This document shows positions 45,350 to 57,559 of a stretch of 64,000 nucleotides of DNA, piece by piece. Position numbers and translations under genes: made by a program. Every line of letters begins with the position of its first letter. Position 1 is the first letter of the stretch. The notes beneath the pieces are model-generated. The model ran no database searches, was not told where the DNA came from, and saw nothing but the letters and a program-made list of their open reading frames with translations. Origin of the DNA: Pseudeuparius sepicola. Taxonomy: Eukaryota; Arthropoda; Insecta; Coleoptera; Anthribidae. The DNA is taken from assembly GCA_963920635.1 (NCBI GenBank), contig OY987305.1, forward strand, positions 9,339,153 to 9,403,152, given 5' to 3'.

Positions 45350-46611
45350 TTTTGGTATTTATAAATTTTAGTCTGGTGTCATGAACTACAGCAAATCATG
45401 ATAAAGTATTGAAATTGCCACTTAAACAACTATTATTTGGTGTTCTATCCAGTGACAACATTGTAGTTTAGCTCTTAAAATCGCCTGCTAATGCCTGCGT
45501 TTTTTATTTATTTAGGAAATAGGTATACCAAAAAGACTAAAAACAAAGTTTGAAAAATTTTGACAACTAAAAGCTAGGTTACTGTAACTTTCTTCTTCTT
45601 CTTCTTTTCGTCTTTTAATGGCCTCTGCTCTTCTGAGCAACTTAGCCACTCGTGGCCTTCGTTACTCTTCGTTGGGTCTGTCATATTTAGGCGCTTTCGG
45701 GTATGATGTGTCCTCAGACTAATGATTCATTAGTCTGAGAATGTGTCAAGCTCTGTGTGTTTGAGACTCCGTTTTACTTATGTGCCGTTCATACCCGAAT
45801 TTCTCTGACCCGAACGCTACATAGGATCCAGTTATTATTTTTGTCTTATGTCTATGAACTAACCTTAAATTAACGATGCAAATGCTATAATTTGAAAATA
45901 GAAATGGAAAAAATGGTTCATACTGAAGTTATGGCAAATTATATTTTTCATTAATTAGCATTGATTCCGCAAGAGAATCAAGCGAAGGTCCATAAAACTG
46001 ATAAAACATCAAACTGACAATCAATGATTCTACTGCGCAACTCGGAGCGTCACGTACCTAATAAACGGCTGGTGCTAGAGGGGGCAGGGGGGAGGAAAAA
46101 AGAGCAACTCTGGAGCATCAAGCTCAAGCATACCCGAAAGAATGAAAGGGAAGTGGAGTACTCCTGAGTAGCTCTGGTGTGCTCTAAGTGTAATATCCGA
46201 AAGCGACTCTTGATTACTGTAAATTTCACAAAATGACAACATACAATCACAAAACAATAAAATCACTTCTTTCTTCTTTTTCGTCTTATTGGATTCAGGA
46301 ACTTAGACCATAATCCATGCTCGCTCGCTCAATATTTTGTATGCAATACCTCAAACTTTTTAAGCTGCCCCCCCCCCCCAATCATAGTTTCTGGGTGCCC
46401 TACTGCTCGCCCTATAAAAAATCAGGACCTTCCTACACATAAAAAACACCTTCTTCTTCTTCTGACTTCTACCAGAGCATATCTTCTACGCTATTTCCTG
46501 TTTCCATCGATCTCATGACCTAAGTTGCTCAGGTATCAGGTAAAAAATAATATTCCTGTTCAGGACAGAACACACAAAACATAAAGGTTTAGGAATCTCG
46601 AGGAGGTAATA

Positions 46612-46998
46612 GGCTTGTTCCCAGAGCACTAAGAAGTAGTCAGCATTGTGCGCAGTTGATTTCTGCCAATTCTGGAAATCAATCTAAATCAATTGCCCAG
46701 GATTGTGAATTGTGACTACTTCTGACTGTTTCTGACTGCTTTGGGAACAAACCAGTAGTCCAATAGGTATGCTCTGGTGCAGGCAAGAACAAGGTTGAGA
46801 TTCTGTCACAGAATAGATTCTGTGGTTGAGGCAGAGTTTCTCTGGGTTGAGGCAAGAATATATTAACTTTGTTCCAAGTTCCAACACAGAGTTCTGAACC
46901 AGTTCTAGCGAGTCAGAATGCAGACAAGTGATTCCAGGACTGTTTTCAACCAATCGGATCGCCGAGAATCGGTTCAGAACTACTATTGGAACAAACCC
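46612..46998. mobile_element. Possible inverted-repeat element
   Basis: GGCTTGTTCC at the left and GGAACAAACCC at the right are imperfect inverted ends around about 390 bases. No target duplication is convincing, so the call is weak. Confidence 0.3.
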
Positions 46999-47299
46999 AT
47001 AAATACTATTTTCTACCCCGTACTTTTTATATAAGTTATATTATTGCACAGTACTCAGTAGTTCAAATCAAAACTTTATTATTCCAACAACTGCCTATGG
47101 CTTGGCCTTTGTAATATAATCTGATCATTACAGAACAGAAAAAAAATAGTCAGGGTTCACTCGAGATCTCATGTTATGAACGTACCTGACTCATAAAATG
47201 TAAATAAATATTATATTACTGTCATTATTTCCCTATTCACCTCACCTCACTCCTCACTCCCCTCAGTCCCCTCTGAGTTCACAAATATAAATATAGCTT

Positions 47300-47399
47300 C
47301 GACATTTTTCTTTTCACAACAATTTTGTCGTTGTGATTCAAGTTGTCCCCCATTTATTTACAAGAAGTCTATAATCTGTGAAGAAGTCCAAGAAGTTAG
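47300..47399 (+). other. Possible 5' UTR exon of FUNDC1
   Basis: AAGAAGTTAG at 47390-47399 is followed by the good donor GTAAATG. A 100-base intron would join it to the acceptor CTATTTTAG just before the exon with the start codon at 47524. The left boundary is not defined. Confidence 0.35.
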
Positions 47400-47523
47400 G
47401 TAAATGTGTTCTAAAATCCGTAATTTTAATGTGTCTAATAATAATATTTGCTTTATTCCTTATTTTATTAAAAATCTAACTTCTCCCCTTCTATTTTAGA
47501 GCTAGATTAATCGTACTAATCGA

Positions 47524-48928
47524 ATGCCCAGTATATTTAAACACGGTTCTTCTAAAAAAATGTCTAATAAATCCAGCAGATCCAACATGGACAACTCAGC
47601 AGGAGACGATGCACAAGGAATCCTCGAAAAGTTTGTCGGAGATGTTAGCAAGAGCTCCGCCACGAAACAAATCATTCTCGGTGCTTCCTCTGGATGGTAC
47701 GATCAAATCGTTTAATAAAATTCTTGTTTAATTTTAAATGATTTTCAGGGTGACGGGATTTGTGGCGATGAGAGTTGGAAAAACCGCTGCCCTTGCTTTG
47801 GGTGGGGGGATACTTCTAGTTCAAGTCGCCCACGAAAAGGGTTACATTAATATTAATTGGGACAAAGTAAACCGTAATGTTGATAAAGTAGCGGAAAAAG
47901 TTTCTCAGACAGTTACTGGAGAAGGGACTTCTTGGATGGATAAGGTAAGTTGTATACGTTTATGTTAGGTAATTTGTTTAAGTTTTGTATTTATTTTTTG
48001 CATCTAGTATAAAGTGTTTTTTTATCGTTTTCAAGCAATTTTGTGGAATGTATAATTTATTTATAATATACACCTTTGGAATCGGTAGTTTAGGACTGTC
48101 AGTGCTTCTGCGGTTAATACCTAACTGTTTAAAATTTTAAACTTTCAAAACAAAAAAATTTTGGTACATCTATTGACAAACTCCTTGAACTACTACTTTT
48201 CTCTAGGGGTGTATAAACGGGCCTTAGATATTGTTTCATCAATTGGAATGGAAAACCGTGTCTTTATGCTACTTTTTATTCGATTGTAGGTATTTCTGTG
48301 GGTAAACTATATTCTTTTACAAATTTTAGTTGTGTAGATTCTAGCCATTTTTATTACACTTTATTTATAAGGCTTAATAAAAAAGGTTTTATTTAGATTT
48401 ATAGGTTTTTTCCATGTGATTTAAAATACGCTTTGCTTAACCAATTCAATATTTTCTGTGGTGATGGTGTCAGATAACGTGGGCTAAATTCTTTATTTCT
48501 CTATTTTCTTAAGTAAATATTAACTTTCTGATAAAATTTACTAATTTTAGGTGCAATCTTTTGCTAGAAATAATAGCAGGTTCACTTATGGTTTCATTGG
48601 GGGTTTCTTGATTGGATTATCGTCGAATTAAACCCCATGCTAGATTCAGGACAATTTTGTTTTGTTTAATTAGGACCTTGTTCTACTTTATTGTAACATT
48701 CGTAGACTTAGTGCGCGCCAAAGAAGTAAGCCAACAATCATTTTATAGGCTGAAAAATTTGTGGACAGGAAACTAAATCAAGCCGAAGACAACATAAAAA
48801 AACACCATGGCAAGGCGAAGAGGTGGTACAATTCTGTTCTTGGGGACGATCCTTGTCAACTTAAAGACATGCATATATTTATAGTGTCTTTCACTGCTGG
48901 CTTAGCCATTGGCATTGCCACAGCATAA
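47524..48928 (+). CDS. FUNDC1: FUN14-domain mitochondrial protein with two alternative last exons
   Basis: Shared exons: 47524-47696 and 47749-47944 (123 residues, ending in phase 0). Two different terminal exons fit the same donor. Exon A, 48551-48631, encodes 26 residues ending YGFIGGFLIGLSSN, giving 149 residues like canonical FUNDC1. Exon B, 48749-48928, encodes 59 residues ending IFIVSFTAGLAIGIATA, giving 182 residues. The FUN14 domain is seen in IILGASSGW, ALALGGGILLVQVAHEKGY and INWDKV. FUNDC1 is an outer mitochondrial membrane receptor for mitophagy. The N-terminal YxxL LC3-binding motif of the vertebrate protein is not visible here. A second in-frame ATG at 47560 could be used. Exon A would need intron retention through the exon B acceptor, or its own poly(A) site. 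Confidence 0.88.
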
Positions 48929-49285
48929 GTCTTTCCTAATAGGTGTGGTTTATACTATGTTTCAAAACTACTGGGCATTTTAAACTGGTAGTTTTCAAAA
49001 GTTGTAAGAAATACCTATGAAGTTGGGAGACTTTTATAAATGTGATTTATTTTTGAAAAGTTGCAGTCTGACTTGCCCTGTGTATTCAATACTTACTGAT
49101 ACCTAATTAGAATGGAATAATAACCGTTGTACTTTTGATAAACAACAAGTAATAAAAGTAGTAATAAGACCATGCCTTCAAGTAATATTTAGTCATTAAG
49201 AGATATGTAGCAGTATTTTATGAATGTTGGTTATGTTGTGCTTTCCTTATTTATATTGTTTCAAATATTGTAATCATTACTTCAA

Positions 49286-49291
49286 AATAAA
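49286..49291 (+). terminator. Polyadenylation signal of FUNDC1
   Basis: AATAAA lies about 360 bases after the exon B stop. No AATAAA was seen between exon A and exon B. Confidence 0.5.
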
Positions 49292-49433
49292 GAAAATGTA
49301 GCAAAATGTAGGTCTTTCCATTCCCAAAATTCACAGGTGAACTAATACCTACATAACGTATACCACAGAAAACCAGCAAGCGATGCTGATTATCTGTGGT
49401 ATCACAGAATATAGCGTTATCACGTTGACTGCC

Positions 49434-49823
49434 GAACTACGAGTAAACTCGTAGTTGTTTTTTTGTCGAGGACGCCAACTACGAGTTATCTCGTATTTGT
49501 CATCGTTTTCTTTGATGCTACCTACGAGCAAGCTCGTAGTATATGCACAGAATCAGACTACGCCCGGCGTCCAGACACTTTGAGTATTAATAATATGGCT
49601 TCATAGAACGAAAATAAATTTACTTCGATATTTTTTGGGTATATAAAAATGTAAAACAAAAAATTACAATCTAGGTACGCATACAAAAACGTTTTGAAAA
49701 TATTGTTTGAAACATTCTTCTACACACAATGCAGGTTTTTCTTCACACGGGACAATAGTAGCATGTTTTCCGGCGGGTGCACATGCGGCAAGGTTTTGTT
49801 GGAGCCAACTACGAGATAATTCG
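49434..49823. repeat. Cluster of CTACGAG/CTCGTAG palindromes
   Basis: Four imperfect palindromes of the form ACTACGAG-N(4-5)-CTCGTAGT occur at about 49435-49456, 49478-49498, 49520-49541 and 49807-49823 (the last diverged). GACGCC/GGCGTC motifs lie next to them. They could be subterminal sites of an unidentified transposon. No gene is present. Confidence 0.55.
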
Positions 49824-51286
49824 GAAGGGTAAAAAACGGGGTGGAAAATAAAAAAATATATACGAAATGATTTCTTTGGGTAGAAATCTACAAGAAAAAG
49901 TTATTTAAACGTTTTGGCGTCTGGGACAAAAATTTCCTTGCTTATGTGTGTTAATCAAAGTGTTATTTATTCTGTGTCAGTATTAACAAAATTTATTATG
50001 TAAATCGTAAATCCAATAAGAATATTCAGCTGAATATATTTTTTATTGAAATAGTTTTGAGCACTTTAACCCTGAAGGAAAAACAATCCTTTTTTACTTA
50101 GATTAAGCAGCAATCCTCTTTTTACTTCTCAGACTTTTTTTAGTTTAGGCCTTGACTGAAGTATTCAAATTCATATCACACGCTTATTTACCTAGCCAAG
50201 GAAAACACTACTGTTTGACTTAACAAATATATAATACTATTTAGGTCTGGGCTTATGTGCCAATATTGAAGTTTGAACAAAGTGAAAATAACCTTTTCAC
50301 TGGTACTAAAAATCCAATTTCACATAATATTTTTATTCTAATTCCTACGTATCTGCCCTTTATAGTTTACATAAAAATACAAGTACAAAATACTAAAAAC
50401 AAATTAACACAATTATGACATGACTATAAAAACATTTGAACAAAATGGACAATTTTTTGGTATACAGTCACAGACCCCATATGCAGTCACATTAATAGTA
50501 AAATAAGAAAATACCAAAACTAATCATACAATAGTTAGAAAAATAAAAGGCCATAATATAATAGGAATGATAAACGAATGATAAATTATAGAAGTTAGAC
50601 AGAAATTGGAAAAAGAAATGGGATTGTTCTCCATGTTGTCAAAAGTTGCAGTATCAACTGGACATTAATGTTACCTTACTATCTACAAATGGATTACCCT
50701 AATAAAATTTTCAATATTTGTGTAATAGAACAAATTAGTCCTCACAATTGAGACCTTATAAATTTTAAACAATTGAATTTGGTAACAAAAATATAATGCC
50801 GATAACACATTTCTCTCTACTTTTAAACATCTATTATTGTATATGACTTAGCACTAGCATAGCAGTCAAAAACATTAACACCCCAAGAATTATTTTACAC
50901 CTTTGTTATTTAAATAAATCATTAGTGTTTATTTGGCATTAATTTACATCATTCGACAAAAACAATGAATTCTCCAATTGTTGCAGTGGCGCTGTAACTA
51001 CCATTTTAAAGTTTTTAGAATATATTATGAAATTATTATTTTTTAATAGCAAAATATTTGTAAGAAATCCTTGAGTCAACTGTCAAATCTTATGTCAAAA
51101 TTTAATAGTGACAAATTATAAAGATGACCCTTATATAGGGGTTTTGGTATCTATGGCTGAAAAACTGAATAAACTTAACGATTCTAATGTTTTTGACTGC
51201 ACTCCTACTATTGACTGTCCCTAAACATATCTTGGTAACTAATACTTGGAATGAACATGATTAACATAATAAAAACAGTTGTGGAA
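49824..51286. other. AT-rich 3' UTR and spacer of the TAX1BP3 homologue
   Basis: No coding sequence is seen. The right part is probably the long 3' UTR of the minus-strand PDZ gene. Several TTTATT sites (minus-strand AATAAA) occur, so the poly(A) site cannot be picked. Confidence 0.4.
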
Positions 51287-51881
51287 CTACGTAGATGTCA
51301 CACCTTTGCGAGCGACTAGCAAATTCAAAACGGGATGCTTCTTGATGTAACTCACAGCCTTCTTATGAGTTACCATCGTAAAATCATACCCATTACATTG
51401 CAGTATCTTATCGTGGACCCGCAACCCTGCACGTGATGCTGGACTGTTATCATGCACTTCTGTTACGTAAATTCCCTGAAACAAGAAATAAAGTTCCATT
51501 TTTAAAATAAAGGTAAATACGGAAAGAATATTATTACATTGTCCGTGTAGCCTTGCGGACTTTTGTTATAGTCTTGATCGATTCCTCCTCCGATCTTAAA
51601 ACCGCAGCGCATCGTATCGCCCTCGACTTCTTTGTGAAGCGTAATGGGTATCTAAAACAAAAAAAAAAACATTAAAATTCACCATGGTTAAATATAAATA
51701 TGCCATCAGAAAAGCACTTAATTCAACGTTTTACTTACACACACACAGGCAACACCTACCTATTTTTTATATTATAGTCTTGTATTAAATGTATTCAAAG
51801 AAATACTGAAGTTTTGCAAATTTATAAGGTACTTACACTTAGGCACTGCATAGCTGTGCCAGCTTGGTGCTGGAATGCCAT
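51287..51881 (-). CDS. TAX1BP3: Single-PDZ protein, TAX1BP3 (TIP-1) homologue
   Basis: Minus-strand exons: 51881-51837, 51651-51538, 51475-51287; all junctions are phase 0; 115 residues. Almost the whole protein is one PDZ domain. The carboxylate-binding loop region is CGFKIGGGIDQD (GLGF-like). GIYVTEV, SPASRAGL and DKILQCNGYDFTMVTHKKA follow in the order of TAX1BP3. The family is cytosolic and, having no other domain, competes with scaffold PDZ proteins for C-terminal ligands, affecting beta-catenin and Rho signalling. The length matches the family (about 120). A possible upstream 5' UTR exon ends at 53906 with a perfect donor on the minus strand. A giant palindrome would then lie in the first intron. 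Confidence 0.92.
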
Positions 51882-52480
51882 TTTTGCACACATTTTGGAT
51901 TTTGTTTTTTGAGACTGCTAGATTTTAAAGTACGAACGAACAAGGAGAAACTGCCCAAATCTGAAAAACGTACTTATGCTAATTTTTTATGATACACCTT
52001 CCCACAAATCTTCAAAAAAACATAAAACACAAAAAATTCCGGCAGTTAGAAAACTGCACATATATAACCAGCGCCATCTGCCGAGGAACTGTGGTACGAC
52101 GGCACCGAGGAGTAATTTTCTGCGCGTCGCAGAGCCCTGACTTCGGCTAATTCACGAACCTGCCGGTAGAGGGCACTTGAAGAGAAAACGAATTATTGGC
52201 CCTTGGCCAAAAAGCAAGTAGAATCTGGAATCTACTAATAGGCCAGAAACATGGAGGATGGAGGACACGTTTGCGCAAGCCCACTTCCATCCATTTTCAA
52301 ACTCTCTGTCGCCCAATCGTTTTCTGTAACAGTACCGGCTTCAGGCATTTTTGTGTGTTTAAACATGAAGCTGACAGTTCAGTTGAATAACTTGTTCTTA
52401 CAAAAACAATGATATGGTTTCGTTCGGAAGTAAAAAAATACTTTTTCAGGGCTAGATATATAAAGGTCGGCGTTGATATA

Positions 52481-53884
52481 CAGTGTCCTCCAAAAAGTTC
52501 GCACCATAGGGGGGAAATTTTTATTTCATGTTTTATTTTGAAATTTAATTCTGGGGTTACCTTTTGCTTCAAAAAAGATGAAAAATGACCCACTCAAACG
52601 TGTTCATGTGACTTTCGTTATCTGTCAAAAATGACATTTAAAAAAATATATCGCCAAAATGGGTTTAGTTGTTAAAATATAAAAAGTTTTCCTTAAATAA
52701 GTTGTTTCTTTTTCAATTCTACGTAAGTGTGCCAAATTTGAAAGCTCTAATAAGAGATTTAGTTTTGCCAATTTTTAATTATTATGAAATTTCTGTTAAT
52801 TTTAAAAAATTGTAACTTCGTAAAAAAAATTATATCACTAGCTTTATCATTCTACTAACTTTTTATTACTAATTACCGATAAGAATAGGTATTTTTCAAA
52901 AGAAAATCATATTAACGCTTTAAAATTCTGATATGTTTGGTGCAAAGTTGATGTACCGTCTAGCATTTAGGGTATAAATTTAGTTACATTACGTTTTCCA
53001 GTTCTAAATTGATGCCAAAATAATAATAAATTAAATTATCATCAAACTATTTTACGTATCTAAGCAAAATTCTTGACTTTTATGGAACAAATAATTATTA
53101 CTTTTAAGTTTAATTTCACATTAATCGATATTGATGAGTAAGCCTTGGAGAGAATTGAAGCAATTGTTTTTACTATTCTCCGCATTAATTAAACTCTCAA
53201 ATAAAAACAATTGTTTCAATTCTCTCCATGGCTTACTCATCAATATCGATTAATGAGAAATTATACTTAAAAGTAATAATTATTTGTTCCCTAAAAGTCA
53301 AGAATTTTCCTTAGATACGTAAAATAGTTTGATGATAATTTAATTTATTATTATTTTGGCATCAATTTAGAACTGGAAAACGTAATTTAACTGCCCTAAA
53401 TGCTAGACGGTACATCAACTTTGCACCAAACATAACAGAATTTTAAAGCGTTAATATGATTTTCTTTTGAAAAATACCTATTCTTATCGGTAATAAGTGA
53501 TAAAAAGTTAATAGAATGATAAGGCTGGTGATATAAAATTTACAAGTTTTCAAAATTTTCAGAAATTTATATAAATCCTATTAAAAATTGGCAAAAAAAC
53601 TAAATCTCTTACTAGAGCGTTCAAATTTAGTACACTTACATAGAATTGAAAAAGAAACAACTTTTTCTAGTAAAAACTTTTTGATATTTTAACAAATAAA
53701 CCCATCTTTGGCGATATATTTTTTAAATGTCATTTTTGACAGATAACGAAAGTCACATGACCACGTTTGAGTGGGTCATTTTTCATCTTTTTTGAAGCAA
53801 AACGTAACCCCAGAATTAAATTTCAAAATAAAACATTAATTAAAAATTTCCCCCCCTATGGTGCGAATTTTTTGGAGGACACTG
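52481..53884. mobile_element. Giant 1.4-kb palindromic element
   Basis: CAGTGTCCTCCAAAAAGTTC at the left has its complement at the right. The inverted arms (52481-53165 and 53205-53884, about 680 bp) meet at an almost absent loop. TA flanks both outer ends. Arm identity is high. A solo arm with an extra insertion is at 30190-30890. There is no coding capacity. It belongs to the TA-targeting group by its ends. Confidence 0.9.
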
Positions 53885-55244
53885 TATATTAATAAATAAA
53901 ACTTACCTGTATATGTCTAAAAAGTCGTGAGTTTCACTTTATCATAACTATTGGACGAAGAAGTATCATTATCTGTATCAAGAACCACTTATATTATTTG
54001 TGCAACGCTATTATTGATCATTCACCATGCTTTATTTATCAATATCTGCGGAGGTTTAGATGATATTGATCTTGAGAAGATAAGTACTTATTTTTTTTCG
54101 GATGTTCAAACATCAAACAAAAGTAGAGTTGTTGAATTAACCAAAGTTTCTCTCATAGAAGAAAACCGTAAAACCTTGATAATTATTTTCTTGCCTTCTT
54201 TGTTATTGCATTGCGTATTAAATAAATAGGCATTATTTTTCAAATGTTATAATGTTTTCATCGTACCTACTCTCCCTATATATCTGTGTATTTTCCATTC
54301 CAACGAATAAATATTTTCTTTTGGAGAATAAAACTCGCGGAACTGACACAAATTGAATACTTATTTCTAATCCACCATTGCTATTTCCACGGAGAGAAAG
54401 CAAAAGCTACAGGGGTGAGGTTTGCGTTATTACGCGCTTATTCTCTGTCTCTCGCGTTATCGTGCAGATCTGAATAATTGAGTAACACCCTAAAAGGGCG
54501 CATCAAAAAGACGCACCATTTCCCTCTGAAAGGGGGAGATACATTTGGTTTTTCCGAATGTTGCCCCGACACCACACAAAGATCGTCGGCATTTCAGAAA
54601 GTCGGCGGAGCGAGAACGCGACTTCTGGCAAATGTCGTTACTACTATTAGGATTTTGTGTAAAAATACATTTGCCAAAAACGGGGTTCTTTTTAGGGCCT
54701 AGAAATTCCAACGATGCACGTATTTCTCGTAGAATTCCCAGCAAGCTTTGTTATTAAAAAGGTCGGCTATTGCCCTGCCTACTGCTTGAACATTTTTAAA
54801 CTTTTTGGAAAGGGAGCGACTTGAAATAATATACAATGTGACCCACTTCAAAGCGGAACACCCCCATACAATTTGTATTTGTCATCCGATATCGATCGAG
54901 CTTTTTTTAACGATACACGTCATCAAAAACTGTGCTTTGGGGCAAAACGGCACATTTTATTTTAAGAACCAAGGTCTACTACGACTTATTTTGTGGGTCA
55001 AATTTGGAAAAATCATATTAGGCATATTTTTATAAATGTCCTGACTATGCCACTGGATTGGGCATCCCTTAAAACGGGTTTGTGCAAAATTTTGTTAAAA
55101 ATGTCAAATAAAAAATCTAGAAACCAATGAACATGAATTAACTACCTATTTTACGCACGGGGGATTGAAAATAAACTTTATTACAAATAGCTTAGGTATA
55201 CGATACACGCATGCAAAAATATTGTAACTGACAAATTGGAAAAA
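53885..55244. other. Spacer without recognised genes
   Basis: A CTTACCTG (minus-strand donor) at 53902-53909 is the only splice-like signal. A modestly GC-richer patch lies at 54520-54740 with no identifiable product. A degraded relative of the foldback B ends (GTGACCCACTTCAAAGCGGA near 54838) is present. Confidence 0.4.
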
Positions 55245-55866
55245 AAAAATCTTGAAATCGGCATTAAAAGCTCAGAAAATCGTCATTAAAAGCTCAGAAA
55301 TTGGCACTGAAGTAGCCCATTATTGTACGATTTTTTCAATAAGTAGGCCTTGGCGAGATGTAAACAACAAACGTCAGACGCGGAGCCATCGCCCGTCAAA
55401 AGTGACCAAATATTCAAAACCCGGCCACAAAAGGCCCATTTAACTTTTCGTACACGTTGAGAAATTGTTACCTATAGCAGCGCAATCCTTCAGTATACAT
55501 ATTTTAGTAGGTTTAAATATCAATAGATTTGTTAAGGAGGCTGCACAACAAGCAGTAGTTTGGTTTTTCTGCTCGTAGGCTCCATACGTCATTATACTTG
55601 ACCTAGGTATAGGTAGAGCGGACGTCAAAGTCAAGCAACGTCGCGCGTAGTTGGTTTCATGGACGGGTGATCCCGTATGATTATTTTCTTGCCCAATAAA
55701 ACATTTTTTTTCCGATTTAAAAAAAATATAATATGTACCTCGGCACTGAAGTTCTTTTTATGACTCATGTGGTTTATTTGCCTCGGCCAGAGGCCTCGGC
55801 AACTAAATTCCGCATGAGTCATAAAAAGTTGAACTTCAGTGCCTTGGTACATAAATAACTATTTTT
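55245..55866 (-). repeat. Hairpin-headed repeat family, copy 4 (minus)
   Basis: The copy lies on the minus strand from about 55866 (AATAGTTATTTATGTACC) to 55245 (CGATTTCAAG). The head hairpin spans about 55733-55853 and is nearly perfect. Confidence 0.75.
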
Positions 55867-56658
55867 TTCTATTAAAAATCAGGAATGGTTTGGAAATATC
55901 TGAAAATCGGGTAAACTTAATCGAAACATCCCAAAAAAATGTCTCACTAAAAAAGAAAACGGAAAACAAACACCAGCCTACCGTTTTAAAATAATACTTA
56001 AATATAGCATAGTCTTCATATAGATCACAGAAAACATGCCATATTTAAGTATTAGTTTATGTTGTGTACTTTTTTCTGATTTCTCTATAAGTGGGGCATT
56101 TTTGGGATGTTTTGATTAAGTTTATCCCTTGTTCAAATATTTCCAAAGCATTCCTGATTTTATATTGGAATTTAAAAAATAAATTTTCCCAATTTTAAGG
56201 CCCTGTAGAAATGATATTTGGCGAAGTAAATGAATAAAACTCGGGACATTAGGATTTCAGGGGGTGCTGAATAAAGCCACGTTGTCAGATTTTCGATAAA
56301 AAAATCCCTAATAGAATTTTCGAAAAAATCGCATAAAAAATAGCAGGCCGTGGAATAAAATGGAAGGGTTCGGATCGCTTTTGAACGAAATCCTTCCAAG
56401 CGACAAAGGGTGTAACTGGAAGAATAAACCTTTGTTATTTAGTTTTTCGTGATTCACATAACATTTCACTCCCCTCTTAACTTCTTTATTTTTCGAGTTA
56501 AAGAAAAACTGCAGAGATAAAAGTTTTAGAATTTTAGAATATTAAAATTGATACAGGATGTTCGGTAAAAGCTGGACAAGCCAAACTTTTTCTAATGGAA
56601 TACCCTGTATATTATTGAATTTTCAGAGTCTAGGATTCACCCCAATTCTAACGATATA

Positions 56659-57133
56659 CAGTGACCGGCAGAAACTTGGACACAAATGGAAAACTTTTTA
56701 TTATTATTTTCTCAGAAATTTTTCTAGATAAAACTTGGTGCTTCATTTCAAACTCAAAACGCACTTATCAAAATTTAAATATCTCTTTTTGGATACGAGG
56801 TAGATTCAAAAATGTCAAAATAAGTCAAGAGTAAAGTACTCTTATTTTTTAAAATACGGTAAAAACTGACTTACAAAAGTTGTTTGGAATCAAAAGTGGA
56901 TGTCAGATTTAAACTCTCAGCCACCTAGTCAAAAAAAAAGAAATTTAACTTTTTTTGTATTTTTTTCGACCACCCTGTGTATTACAAAAAAACTAAATAC
57001 CGCAAGCGCAACTTATCATCGGATAACAAATGAATTTGCTACTAAACTTTAATTTTGTTTGATTAGCAGCTAGAAATCGAAATCAGAGTTTAAAAATATT
57101 AAATTTTTGTGTCCAACTTTCTGTCGGTCACTG
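56659..57133. mobile_element. TA-flanked MITE, 475 bp
   Basis: CAGTGACCGGCAGAAACTTG at the left and its near-complement at the right (CAACTTTCTGTCGGTCACTG) bound the element. TA flanks it at 56657-56658 and 57134-57135. The type is mariner-like. Confidence 0.75.
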
Positions 57134-57559
57134 TATTTATGTGTCATATGTTTGCTCCAGCCGTTTTCCCAATTCAAACTTCATTTTTTCAAGTTTATGC
57201 ACATTCTGTAGGTATCTCGGAAACGAAATGTTTGCGGATAAATTAAGTATAAGAAAAAATGATGAAAATAGTGCCCCTAAAATGTTTAATGTTTTGCCCT
57301 GGACCGGGAATATCAGCCTTAACTTTTCTGTGTGGACGATTACAAAATGACCGTTATCGTTTTAGGGGCGTTATTCTCATCATTTTTTCTTTTACTCAAT
57401 TTATGGGCAAATAAAGAAGTTAAGAGGGGAAAATGTTTTGTGGATCACCCTATACTGTTAGTAGAGAGATAGGATTTGGCATTACTAGAAAAATGTGTTT
57501 GTTATGAGAGGGTGTGAACTTTAGAATAGCGAGTGATACGTCGTTTTCTTTTAGTCGCA

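Larger units (their letters stand above)
45350..47499. other. Spacer between divergent ZDHHC16 and FUNDC1 genes
   Basis: The spacer probably holds both promoters. It also contains an 11-bp inverted pair TTCGGGTATGA/TCATACCCGAA near 45686-45801 enclosing a CAGACTAATGA hairpin. A hAT fragment lies at 46310-46405 and a possible inverted-repeat element at 46612-46998. No protein-coding exon was found besides the possible FUNDC1 5' UTR exon. Confidence 0.45.

Noticed and set aside
46684..46953. 89-codon minus-strand frame
   Set aside because: It falls inside a possible inverted-repeat element; composition is repetitive (CAGAGT/TTCTGAC words) and no domain is visible.
53951..54229. 92-codon plus-strand frame with two hydrophobic segments
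   Set aside because: It has no ATG anywhere, begins right after a stop codon, and has no acceptor that avoids that stop. It overlaps a possible minus-strand UTR exon.
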